The notes under the pieces were generated by a model. The model saw nothing but the letters and a program-made list of their open reading frames with translations. It was not told where the DNA came from and did not search any database. From contig CAZCTO010000001.1 of assembly GCA_964501725.1 (NCBI GenBank), forward strand, positions 1 to 64,000: a stretch of 64,000 nt of DNA. The letters run 5' to 3'. Positions 8,456 through 16,837 of the stretch are shown here, one piece after another (the stretch's first letter is position 1; each line of letters begins with the position of its first letter). A program made the translations under genes and the position numbers. The stretch comes from CAZCTO01 sp964501725. Lineage in GTDB: Bacteria > Bacillota > Clostridia > Saccharofermentanales > Saccharofermentanaceae.

Positions 8456-9957
8456 TAGTGCTCACCCTTTCGATATCCTAAATCATTAAGGTAAGCTGCC
8501 TTGTTCTTCCAATCTTCGCGGACCTTAACGTGCAGTTCCAGATAGACCTTACAACCGACCATCTTCTCAATATTTATGCGAGCCGCAGAGCCTATCCTTT
8601 TAATCATTTGACCTGATTTTCCCAACAATATCGATTTGTGCGTGTTTCTCTCACAAATGATTGAAGCATAAATTTTTACTATATCATTCTCAGATCCGCT
8701 ACCGGCCGTATCGGGAACATTCTCCTCATATTTATCAATTGAAACAGCAGTCCCGTGAGGAATCTCCTCGTTTGTATAATGCAAAATCTGTTCCCGTATT
8801 AATTCAGCCGCAAGTGTTCGTTCGGATTGATCCGTAAACTCGTCTTCCGGGAAGTAACGCGGACCCGGAGGAAGTAATTTAGAGATTTCATCAATCAGAA
8901 CATCCAAACCGTCGCCGGTCATTGCGGATACAGGAACGATTGCACTAAAGTTATACAAAGCAGAATAGTGTGCAATAATCGGAAGAATTGATTCCTTAGT
9001 AACGATGTCCGTTTTGTTTACAACAAGAATCAATGGTTTACCGTACTTTTCAGCCTGCTTAATGGCCTGACGCTCAACTTCCGCCGGATGTGAAAAACGA
9101 CCGTCAACCATTAGCAAAACAACGTCGGAGTCCTTTGATGCCCGGGCAGATGACTCAACCATCATTTTTGCCAACTCTGATTTTGGATTATGAATCCCGG
9201 GAGTATCCACAAAAACAATTTGCGTGTTATCCCTGTTCACAATTGCACGAACATTGCTACGCGTTGTTTGCGGCTTGTGTGAAATGATAGCCAGTTTCAT
9301 TCCCGAGAGCTTGTTTAACAATGTCGATTTCCCAACATTGGGACGACCGATAATTGCCGCAAATCCGGAGTGTTCAATTTGATGTTCTGAATAGTCGTGA
9401 ATTTGATTATTATCCAAACAAATATCAATGGAATCGGGAAACGTGAGCATGCCCATTATCTTTTTCTGCTCAGCCATCATGCGCTTCTCCGATTCGGGAT
9501 CAACATGATCGAAACCAAGCAAATGAAGCATAGCATGCACAGCCAAAAAAGATACTTCTCTGTCAAGTGATTGCCCAATGTCTTTTGCTTGTTCTGAAGC
9601 TTTGTCCAGAGATATTAATACATCACCGAGCGATATTTCTCCCACTCCGTCCTGATGCCATAAAATGTCCGGAGCTGAAAGCGGCGTGATCAGCTTTCCG
9701 TCCTTCATATCTAAAAGCGGGAAAGACAGAACATCTGTCAAACTGTTTATGTTACGGAAGGATTGGTTGGTTTTCTTCATGTAATCAACACCCACAAAAG
9801 AAACCGTTGCCGATAACAAGGTCTTTTTTGATTTGAGAGATCGATCAACAAAACTACGTGAAACAACTTCATCCATAGCTTTTTGACACAAAGTCTTAAA
9901 GTGCTCAATTTGATCAGTGTTGTATTTTCGTTGCTTGTTAACGAACATTATTATCAT
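8455..9957 (-). CDS. ybeY-era: Fused rRNA maturation factor YbeY and GTPase Era
   Basis: A single 500-residue frame joins two normally separate ribosome-biogenesis proteins. Residues about 1-165 are YbeY, a metal-dependent endoribonuclease for 16S rRNA 3'-end maturation, with the zinc motif HAMLHLLGFDH giving H141, H145 and H151. A linker of about 30 residues leads to Era at about 197-500: G1 GRPNVGKS (204-211), KPQTTR, DTPG, NKTD and SAM, then a C-terminal KH domain with GKSG that binds the 3' end of 16S rRNA. In most Bacillota dgkA and cdd lie between ybeY and era. Here the intervening genes are gone. An internal start near 168-170 (IMGM) could also yield free Era. The start overlaps the pgpH stop by 20 bases. 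Confidence 0.92.
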   Translation of the reverse strand: MIIMFVNKQRKYNTDQIEHFKTLCQKAMDEVVSRSFVDRSLKSKKTLLSATVSFVGVDYMKKTNQSFRNINSLTDVLSFPLLDMKDGKLITPLSAPDILWHQDGVGEISLGDVLISLDKASEQAKDIGQSLDREVSFLAVHAMLHLLGFDHVDPESEKRMMAEQKKIMGMLTFPDSIDICLDNNQIHDYSEHQIEHSGFAAIIGRPNVGKSTLLNKLSGMKLAIISHKPQTTRSNVRAIVNRDNTQIVFVDTPGIHNPKSELAKMMVESSARASKDSDVVLLMVDGRFSHPAEVERQAIKQAEKYGKPLILVVNKTDIVTKESILPIIAHYSALYNFSAIVPVSAMTGDGLDVLIDEISKLLPPGPRYFPEDEFTDQSERTLAAELIREQILHYTNEEIPHGTAVSIDKYEENVPDTAGSGSENDIVKIYASIICERNTHKSILLGKSGQMIKRIGSAARINIEKMVGCKVYLELHVKVREDWKNKAAYLNDLGYRKGEH

Positions 9958-12019
9958 CTGGATACTTCACCCTTTCATGGAAAAATCCTGCATACACTTG
10001 AAGAAATGCGCGTATCACAGTCTCAATTTCATTAAATGACATTCCGGAAGAATTCAATTGGTCCTGTTCAATTTTTTGCTTCACTAATCTTCTGAACAAT
10101 TCTTCAGCTTCCTCGAGATTTGAAGATCCGGAGGAACGAATTGCCGCCTCGCAAATGTCTGCTAACATAACAACAGCTGATTCCTTAGACGACGGAATTC
10201 CTCCTCTGTAGCGATAATCATTCATGGATGGTTCGGCGATACCGCTTTGCTGAGCAAGTAATTTTGCTTTGTGATAAAAGTATGCCTGACATGTTGTTCC
10301 ATGATGCTCTTGAATTATTTTAACGATACTGTTTGGTAGTCTGTTTTTACGTGCAAGTCTGACCCCTTGATCAGGATGCGCTGTGATAATTGCAATGCTC
10401 TCCTCGGGAGAAAGCTCATTATGCGGATTAACGCCGTTCTGCTGATTTTCGGTAAAATAGAGCGGTTTATCCAGTTTTCCTATGTCATGATAATATGCTC
10501 CCACTTTTGCTAACAGAGCATCTGCTCCGATCGCATCAGCCGCAGAGTCAGCCAGGTTTGCAACCATCATGCTGTGCTGAGAGGTGCCGGGAGCTTCAAG
10601 AAATAGTCTTTTGAGAAGTGGATTTCCTGGTTGAGAAAGATCAATAAGCCTTACCGGGGATACTGTATTGGATAATAATTCAAAAATCGGCATCGAACCG
10701 ATAGCCGCAACAACAGATACCGATGCGGAAATAATTGCCCATAATGCTGCGACAAACATCTCTGTTTTACTGGATTTAATGACCAGATTATAACCTGCAG
10801 ATGCTATAAAGCAAGTAAATGCAGTAAATAAAATGAGGGTTGCGGTATTGAATTTGCGACTCTTTTGACCCGCTATAACAGAAGATACAAAAATACCGAT
10901 AACAGATACAAAAACAAACTCAATTTCGAATTTATTGATAGGGCAAATAATCAGTAATTGTATAATACTAAGGACAATTCCCGACTGAATGCCTAAATAT
11001 GTTGCTACAATGACGGATGTAAAAAACACAGTTGATATAAGCGTCGATACATCAGTTAAATATACGGATGCAATAATCGGCAGAATAAATGAAACAGCGA
11101 TTGCGATCAGGTCCTTCGGTTTTGACAGCAGGTAGGATTCAAAACGATATACGTATAATGCAAGAACAATAAAGACAATCATAATATATATTAAAATTCC
11201 AATAAAGAGAGCAAAGTCAAAGCCCCCTTTTTCGAGTAAATCCAGATCCTTAAGCTCACTGTGCATTTTTTCTGTTATCACATCACCAAGACTTACTACT
11301 CTGGTTCCTTTTTCAATCATAATAGGGTTGTTTATTTTATCATTGTATGCGGCTTTCTGCGCTTCTTCAGTCGCATTCTGATCATAGACGGCATTGGGAA
11401 CAACTATCTTGGTTAATATAGACTTTATGAGATCGCGATTGGAAATGTAATATGATTCTTCGGTGTTTATTATGTTGACCGTCATATCATCAATTTTCTT
11501 CGCGAGCATATTATCATCAAGGTTTTCGACAAGAATAAGTGAGGCAATGGATGTCGCCTGTGTATGAATCACATCAACCAATGAGTCATTGGCGGTAATT
11601 AGCTGAAATGCCTCATCATCTGTCAGATCCATTCCATAATTGATTTTTGCGAGCTCGATCAGTTTATTACTGAGTGACCTGTATGAATCAATATATCTTC
11701 CATCTACAAAATTGGCTTTTCTCAATTCCTTGCAATCCGCAAAAAAATCATTCAGATCGGTAACTGATTTTTCTGACAATTCCTCAGATCTGATAAAAAT
11801 GGGTTGCACTGAAAATTTTTCTAATAATGCACGCTTCTCAGTTTCAAAAGAGTTCTTAACTGATCGAGGAGCAGTAATGTCCTTATCGCTGACATCCCCG
11901 ACGGATAAGTCATATCTTTTGGGCAATGAACCCATGTAGACAATGAAAATAACAAAAAACAGAAATATCGAAATAAGAGCCGCTTTCAAAATCTTCTTTG
12001 GTTTTACTGTAATCTTCAT
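9938..12019 (-). CDS. pgpH: 7TM-HD family cyclic-di-AMP phosphodiesterase PgpH
   Basis: Membrane phosphohydrolase (YqfF/PgpH type) that in characterised Firmicutes hydrolyses c-di-AMP. The product has an N-terminal membrane anchor (KILKAALISIFLFFVIFIV), a large extracytoplasmic 7TMR-HDED domain to about 265, a cluster of seven membrane segments from about 270 to 460, and a cytoplasmic HD domain with HSMMVANL, the metal pair HDIGK and HHGT. I chose ATG 12019 (MKITVKPKK): it has GGAG eight bases upstream and overlaps the phoH stop as ATGA, whereas the upstream in-frame start at 12058 lies well inside phoH. This gives 693 residues. The phoH-pgpH-ybeY order is conserved in Bacillota. Confidence 0.92.
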   Translation of the reverse strand: MKITVKPKKILKAALISIFLFFVIFIVYMGSLPKRYDLSVGDVSDKDITAPRSVKNSFETEKRALLEKFSVQPIFIRSEELSEKSVTDLNDFFADCKELRKANFVDGRYIDSYRSLSNKLIELAKINYGMDLTDDEAFQLITANDSLVDVIHTQATSIASLILVENLDDNMLAKKIDDMTVNIINTEESYYISNRDLIKSILTKIVVPNAVYDQNATEEAQKAAYNDKINNPIMIEKGTRVVSLGDVITEKMHSELKDLDLLEKGGFDFALFIGILIYIMIVFIVLALYVYRFESYLLSKPKDLIAIAVSFILPIIASVYLTDVSTLISTVFFTSVIVATYLGIQSGIVLSIIQLLIICPINKFEIEFVFVSVIGIFVSSVIAGQKSRKFNTATLILFTAFTCFIASAGYNLVIKSSKTEMFVAALWAIISASVSVVAAIGSMPIFELLSNTVSPVRLIDLSQPGNPLLKRLFLEAPGTSQHSMMVANLADSAADAIGADALLAKVGAYYHDIGKLDKPLYFTENQQNGVNPHNELSPEESIAIITAHPDQGVRLARKNRLPNSIVKIIQEHHGTTCQAYFYHKAKLLAQQSGIAEPSMNDYRYRGGIPSSKESAVVMLADICEAAIRSSGSSNLEEAEELFRRLVKQKIEQDQLNSSGMSFNEIETVIRAFLQVYAGFFHERVKYPDDNNVR

Positions 12020-12987
12020 GTCGGTTTCTCCTCTCCGCGCCTTTTGTTGTATGCGCAAATGATTCTTTGTACAATCGGATTTCTAACGATATCTGAGTCT
12101 TTTAGAAATACGCACTTAATACCATCCACTGCATAAAGAAATCCCATGGCATCCGATAAACCATCCTTAATTCCCTTCGGAAGATCAACTTGGGTAATAT
12201 CACCGCATACACACGCTTTTGAATTCATACCGATTCTCGTCAGGAACATCATCATTTGCTCAATTGTCGAATTTTGAGCTTCATCAAGTAATATGAAAGC
12301 ATCATCCAGTGTCCTGCCTCTCATAAACGCAAGCGGCAATACTTCTATTTGTCCTCTGTCATAATAACGTTGAAATGCTTCAACGCCAAGAAGTTCTTGA
12401 AGTGCATCGAAAATCGGTCGCATATACGGATCCACTTTTTCCTGCAAATCACCGGGCAGAAAACCAAGTCTTTCTCCTGCTTCGACTGCCGGTCGGGTCA
12501 GAATAATTCGGGAAACATCTTTATTTCGGAAAGCCTTGACTGCCATGGCCACACCTAAAAACGTTTTTCCGGATCCCGCGGGTCCGGCGCACAAGACCAT
12601 TTCATTTTTTGCCATTGCATCAATATATATTCTTTGTCCGATTGTCTTGCCGCGAATTGCGTTACCTTTAGGTGTAACAAGAATTGGTTCTGAACTGGAT
12701 TCAACAAATGACGCAAGTCGATTGCATTTTGCCAGTGATGCAAAATAGGAAATTGTGTGCTCATCCCAATGGTCGGATTTATTGACAACACGATCCATTG
12801 TACTGATGATTTGAACCGCCAGGTCTACGGCTTCTTCGGTCCCCGAAAATGAAATAGTATCTGATTCAATTTCAGATTTTACATCAAGTTCCCGGTCTAT
12901 GATAAGCAGATATGAAGGATACTTGCTTAAAATATCCAAAAGAGAATTCAATTGCATTTTTTGCGAAAAATCATTACTCTGACTCAT
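12016..12987 (-). CDS. phoH: PhoH-like ATPase
   Basis: The 323-residue protein has an N-terminal KH-like region (about 1-90) and a P-loop ATPase domain with Walker A GPAGSGKTFLG at about 136-146 and Walker B FILLDEAQN near 234-242, followed by TRIGMNSK and the sensor region CGDITQVDLPKG. PhoH proteins are SF1-helicase-like RNA-associated ATPases. Linkage to ybeY in many genomes suggests a role in rRNA maturation. The end overlaps pgpH by four bases. In spore-forming Clostridia yqfC and yqfD usually precede this gene. Here a DUF881 gene does, 18 bases upstream. Confidence 0.93.
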   Translation of the reverse strand: MSQSNDFSQKMQLNSLLDILSKYPSYLLIIDRELDVKSEIESDTISFSGTEEAVDLAVQIISTMDRVVNKSDHWDEHTISYFASLAKCNRLASFVESSSEPILVTPKGNAIRGKTIGQRIYIDAMAKNEMVLCAGPAGSGKTFLGVAMAVKAFRNKDVSRIILTRPAVEAGERLGFLPGDLQEKVDPYMRPIFDALQELLGVEAFQRYYDRGQIEVLPLAFMRGRTLDDAFILLDEAQNSTIEQMMMFLTRIGMNSKACVCGDITQVDLPKGIKDGLSDAMGFLYAVDGIKCVFLKDSDIVRNPIVQRIICAYNKRRGEEKPT

Positions 12988-13005
12988 CGTGCTTATCCTT
13001 TCAAG

Positions 13006-13704
13006 TCAATCAATCTTTCGGTATGTCAGACTGTCCTCTGAAAGCTTGCTGATAATAACATTATCAGTAGAGTTAACTGAAATGCTCCCGTACGAATCGA
13101 TTTGCTCAGCAAGATCGCTGATTAATTGAATCCCTCTGTTCAGCTCATCTTCACGGAAAACTGCCTTAATTGAAAAAGAAGATATGGACGAATATGGGTT
13201 ACCATTAATCATGATCTGCGGGTTTGCGATTCCAACGTCCCTTATCTCGGTCATTGCAACAACTCGCTCATTTTGAACACTGATCGCAAGTGCCCCGGCT
13301 GCTCGAAGCTCGTTAACAACAAGTAGTATAGTTCCGGATTTGACCGGTATATCCGGTCCGAAATCAAGAATTATCGTTAAGCCGGAACCGGTTACATCCG
13401 TCATTCCTGCAAAAACCTCTGCCCTGCTTTTTTCTTCGATAATCTGTTGTAAAATAATGTCGTCTCCGGCGAGCTCATCACTTAATAAATTCACATAATC
13501 GGAAAGCTTCTGATTCTCGTCAGAAATAGTGTTATTTTCTCTGATCAGTGCCATAACCTCATCCTGGATCAATAGAAGGTCCTGATTTTCAAAGAAAGTC
13601 TCGGAGTTTCTGCGGTTCAAGTTTTTCAGTTGCAAAGAAATAAGTATTCCGACTAAAAACAGGGTAAATCCCAGGACAATAATTAAAGACTTCTTTTTTC
13701 TCAT
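13006..13704 (-). CDS. DUF881 family membrane-anchored protein (second copy)
   Basis: The 232-residue protein has a short basic N-terminus, one membrane helix at about 7-25 (SLIIVLGFTLFLVGILISL) and a coiled-coil stretch at about 28-90. The DUF881 domain follows, with the family pattern VTGSGLTIILDFG and the LVVNELRAAGALAISVQNER segment. The topology predicts an extracytoplasmic domain. Function is unknown; the family often occurs as tandem copies near division or envelope genes. Its ATG overlaps the stop of the upstream DUF881 gene as ATGA, so the two are coupled and may form a heteromer. Confidence 0.85.
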   Translation of the reverse strand: MRKKKSLIIVLGFTLFLVGILISLQLKNLNRRNSETFFENQDLLLIQDEVMALIRENNTISDENQKLSDYVNLLSDELAGDDIILQQIIEEKSRAEVFAGMTDVTGSGLTIILDFGPDIPVKSGTILLVVNELRAAGALAISVQNERVVAMTEIRDVGIANPQIMINGNPYSSISSFSIKAVFREDELNRGIQLISDLAEQIDSYGSISVNSTDNVIISKLSEDSLTYRKID

Positions 13705-14477
13705 TCGCCGGGATTCACCTCCAATTCACTTCCTATCATCAGGTACTGATCAGAATCGGTAAATGCGGGTATCACTAAATAGTCTTGTTTGGATATATCA
13801 ATGACGATATTATCATTCACTCTGTTTAATATTATGGAATCATTTAGAAGTATATCATATGTAGAATTCGGATCGCATACGGCATGAATGATAAAAGGTG
13901 CTGGATATCTTCTGTCATTAATCCGGATCGTCGGTCCCGCGCATAAAATGCTCGTCGTGTTTACAATTCTCTCCCCATTAATGTCAATTGCCGAAGCGCC
14001 TTCATTTACAAGTAAATCAACAATATACCTGACGTCCTGTGAGTGAATAATATTGGATTCGTTTGAATCAGGATTTAACCCGGACGATGAGTCATACATC
14101 TTAATTTCAATGCCGCTGCCGGACACTTCAGTAAGACCGGCTACTTTCATGGCAACGGTATAAGAATCCCGAAGTTCTATATTGCCGTAAGTAGTAAGAA
14201 ATGCATCCGAAAGACCGGCTCCAATTTCTCTAAGATCATCATTTTGCTTTTTAAGAAGTGCATTTTCAGCAATCAAATCCGTTTTCTGGTTAACCAGAAT
14301 TTCAATTTTCTCTCTTATTTTGGATTCTTTAGCATGAGTTCTTATGCCACTGATAACTTGACCGGTAATAATTATTCCTATTGCAACGAATACCAAAAAA
14401 CCCAATATATTAGGCACGGCAAAAGACACACGAGAGAAATTGCTTTTCTTATAATTGGTAACAGGACTACTTTGCAT
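13701..14477 (-). CDS. DUF881 family membrane-anchored protein (first copy)
   Basis: The 258-residue protein has one membrane helix at about 26-46 (GFLVFVAIGIIITGQVISG), a coiled coil at about 48-85 and a DUF881 domain with VSGSGIEIKMYD, YIVDLLVNEGASAIDINGER and GPTIRINDRRYPAPF. I chose ATG 14477 because GGAGG lies just upstream; the longer in-frame TTG at 14498 has no ribosome site. It differs enough from the next gene that this is an old paralogous pair, not a recent duplication. Function is unknown. It lies inside the lspA-rluD-phoH operon. Confidence 0.85.
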   Translation of the reverse strand: MQSSPVTNYKKSNFSRVSFAVPNILGFLVFVAIGIIITGQVISGIRTHAKESKIREKIEILVNQKTDLIAENALLKKQNDDLREIGAGLSDAFLTTYGNIELRDSYTVAMKVAGLTEVSGSGIEIKMYDSSSGLNPDSNESNIIHSQDVRYIVDLLVNEGASAIDINGERIVNTTSILCAGPTIRINDRRYPAPFIIHAVCDPNSTYDILLNDSIILNRVNDNIVIDISKQDYLVIPAFTDSDQYLMIGSELEVNPGE

Positions 14478-14494
14478 CCTTCCTCCGTATATGA

Positions 14495-15430
14495 TCAAAC
14501 ACTCAATGAAGTTCGTAATTCATCTTGCAACTGAATATAATAGTCCGGCAAATCGGAATCAACATAAATCAGTTTCCCGGTTCTCGGATGGACAAATTCC
14601 AACGATTTACTATGCAAAGCCTGCCCCGCTAAGCCATATGACGGCTTTTTTCGGGCATAAACAGGATCACCGATTGCAGGATGACCGATATAGGCCAGAT
14701 GTGCTCTTATCTGATGGGTTCTTCCGGTCTCCAGACGCAGAGAAAGGTCTGTTGCAGCCATCATTCTTTCGACTACTTCAAAATGAGTCACCGCAGTTTT
14801 TCCGGAAACGACTACGGCCATTTTTTTTCGATCAGACGAAGATCGACCGATCGGAGCATCAATGATTCCCTTTTCGGAAGAGATAAGTCCATACACGCAA
14901 CACCGGTATTTACGGATTACATCATGAGTGGAGATCATGCGAGCCATCTTTGCGTGGATGTCATTATTTTTAACTGCAATAAGAAGACCGGATGTATCTT
15001 TATCAATTCGATGGATTATTCCAGGACGAATAATCCCGTTAATATCAGACAATTCTCCCTTGCAGTAATGCAAGAGAGCATTTACAAGTGTTCCAGAACT
15101 ATGACCGGGTGCGGGATGAACCACCATTCCCTGCGGTTTGTTAATAACCAAAAGATCATTGTCTTCATACATGATATCCAGAGGAATATCTTCCGGAGAG
15201 ATGCATGTCAGAACCGGTTCAGGCACATTAACGACGACCAATGAATTCAAACGAAGTTTATGGGAAGGCTTAACTATTAATCCATCTACAGTAACGTTGG
15301 AAGCCTGAATCAATGATGCTGCATATGATCTTGAAATATTCGGCAGGTTTTGAGAAATAAAAATATCCAGCCGAATCATATCTGTACTGACCTTCAGTAA
15401 GTGTTTCATAACTTTCTTATTCTCCGTCAT
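14495..15430 (-). CDS. rluD: 23S rRNA pseudouridine synthase, RluA/RluD family
   Basis: Isomerises uridines in large-subunit rRNA to pseudouridine. The 311-residue product has an N-terminal S4 RNA-binding domain (RLDIFISQNLPNISRSYAASLI) and the catalytic core with IIHRIDKDTSGLLI (catalytic Asp in the RIDKDTSG motif) and GRTHQIRAHLAYIGHPAIGDPVY. Following lspA is the standard Gram-positive position for the RluD-type enzyme (YlyB). The start at 15430 overlaps lspA by 14 bases. An in-frame ATG at 15409 is an alternative, since the S4 domain begins well after both. A second RluA-family gene lies at 22907. Confidence 0.9.
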   Translation of the reverse strand: MTENKKVMKHLLKVSTDMIRLDIFISQNLPNISRSYAASLIQASNVTVDGLIVKPSHKLRLNSLVVVNVPEPVLTCISPEDIPLDIMYEDNDLLVINKPQGMVVHPAPGHSSGTLVNALLHYCKGELSDINGIIRPGIIHRIDKDTSGLLIAVKNNDIHAKMARMISTHDVIRKYRCCVYGLISSEKGIIDAPIGRSSSDRKKMAVVVSGKTAVTHFEVVERMMAATDLSLRLETGRTHQIRAHLAYIGHPAIGDPVYARKKPSYGLAGQALHSKSLEFVHPRTGKLIYVDSDLPDYYIQLQDELRTSLSV

Positions 15431-15938
15431 TTCTTTTCACTACGCTCTGGTCGGGCACACTTTCTTTGGATAATGAATCGAGGATTTTTTTGTCGAATAT
15501 CAACAATATTACCAACACAATTGAACTGACTACAATACACATGTCGGCAACATTGAATACAGGAAATGTATAATTACCAAAAGTAAACATCAGAAAATCA
15601 ATGACTGAGCCAATACGTACCCGATCAATCAAATTGCCTATTGTGCCTGCAGCAAGAACGGATAGTGTGATGCGCACAATGACGAAATTACTCTTTTTGA
15701 GTCGGAATATGACCACCAGTAAAATGATTGAAATGACGCCGGATATTGCAGACAACACAATTATGCCCCATGAAGTATCCGATAAAAAACTGAAGGCTCC
15801 TCCTGTGTTTTTGACATATGTTATGTCAAAAAAACCCTTAATTACCGAATATACCTGATTCGGATCAATATTCTTAACTATGAAATATTTCGACAACTGA
15901 TCAATGACTACAAGAAGAATAATTAAAAGATACAACAT
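15417..15938 (-). CDS. lspA: Lipoprotein signal peptidase (signal peptidase II)
   Basis: Membrane aspartic protease that cleaves prolipoproteins before the lipidated cysteine. The 173-residue product has four hydrophobic segments and the two catalytic aspartate boxes GNLIDRV (about 101-107) and FNVADMCIV (about 124-132), plus VKNTGGAFSFL near 41-51. It is slightly longer than usual because of a charged C-terminal tail. A substrate candidate in the window is the DUF3048 lipoprotein at 38642. It lies 14 bases after the YmdB-type gene and overlaps rluD. Confidence 0.94.
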   Translation of the reverse strand: MLYLLIILLVVIDQLSKYFIVKNIDPNQVYSVIKGFFDITYVKNTGGAFSFLSDTSWGIIVLSAISGVISIILLVVIFRLKKSNFVIVRITLSVLAAGTIGNLIDRVRIGSVIDFLMFTFGNYTFPVFNVADMCIVVSSIVLVILLIFDKKILDSLSKESVPDQSVVKRNDGE

Positions 15939-15952
15939 TACGACGGCTCTCC

Positions 15953-16738
15953 TTATTCCTTAATATTTAATCTTTCCAAAGACAGACATTTGCCGGTTCG
16001 AGGATCTATTACCGCAGCGATTGCATTAATCATTGCCGGTCCGATCGCAGACTCATAAGAAGATGGCAACTGGTCGACCAAACGTCGGAGTGAAGCGTCA
16101 ATCTTCATTCCGAGAACACTATTTACAGCGCCGGTCATACCAACGTCGGAGATGTGACCGGTTCCTCTTTCAAGGATACGTTCGTCTGCTGTTTGAACAT
16201 GTGTATGAGTACCTAAGACCAACGATACCCGTCCGTCAAGATAATACCCCATAGCTACCTTTTCGGAGGTGGTTTCTGCATGAAAATCGACAAGAACCAT
16301 CGTTGATCCGGTTTGCTTCTTATACTTTTCGAGAAGGAGATCCACACAGGCATATGGAGAATCACAAGGATTCATCCCAACTCTGCCAAGAACATTCAGG
16401 ATCAAAAGACGCCCCTTCTCTCCCCCGTCGAATACTGCATAATCATTTCCCGGCCAGGATTTAGAGACATTGGCGGGCCTTATAATCCTCTTCTCGGAGT
16501 CAGCAATACCCATAAAATCAGGACGTGCAAAAGTATGGTTTCCCATCGTAATGAAGTCTGCGCCGCACGAGAACAAATCTGATGCAATCGTTCGGGTAAT
16601 TCCGAATCCTGCAGCTGCATTTTCTCCATTGACAATACAAACGTCCGAATCAAGTTTTTTCTTAAGTTTAACAAGCATATCTTTCAGGATATGCCTGCCT
16701 GGTTGTCCCACAACATCGCCTACGAAAAGTACGTTCAA
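15953..16738 (-). CDS. ymdB: YmdB-type metallophosphoesterase (2',3'-cyclic nucleotide 2'-phosphodiesterase)
   Basis: Calcineurin-like phosphodiesterase of 261 residues in the TIGR00282/YmdB family. Metal-binding motifs are visible in order: FVGDVVGQPGR (about 5-15), NGENAAAGFGI (39-49), MGNHTF, VDFHAETTSEK and GTHTHVQTAD. In Bacillus YmdB affects RNase Y-dependent RNA levels and biofilm behaviour, and the rny-ymdB order is conserved. The start is TTG at 16738 with GGGAGG upstream. A terminator-like hairpin separates it from rny, so part of its expression may come from read-through. Confidence 0.9.
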   Translation of the reverse strand: MNVLFVGDVVGQPGRHILKDMLVKLKKKLDSDVCIVNGENAAAGFGITRTIASDLFSCGADFITMGNHTFARPDFMGIADSEKRIIRPANVSKSWPGNDYAVFDGGEKGRLLILNVLGRVGMNPCDSPYACVDLLLEKYKKQTGSTMVLVDFHAETTSEKVAMGYYLDGRVSLVLGTHTHVQTADERILERGTGHISDVGMTGAVNSVLGMKIDASLRRLVDQLPSSYESAIGPAMINAIAAVIDPRTGKCLSLERLNIKE

Positions 16739-16776
16739 GATGCCTCCCTAATTGATTTATTGGTTCATTGTACCAC

Positions 16777-16813
16777 AAAAAAACATCCCGCCTCCATAAT
16801 GGAGACAGGATGT
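16777..16813 (-). terminator. Terminator after rny
   Basis: The minus strand has CATCCTGTCTCC pairing with GGAGGCGGGATG (one mismatch or wobble) over a short ATTAT loop, then seven T residues. It lies between rny and ymdB and should set a lower level for the downstream operon. Confidence 0.85.
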
Positions 16814-16837
16814 AAATTTGGATCCAGACACATAACG

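Noticed and set aside
14681..15244. Plus-strand open frame of 187 codons
   Set aside because: It lies entirely antisense to rluD and shows no protein family features.
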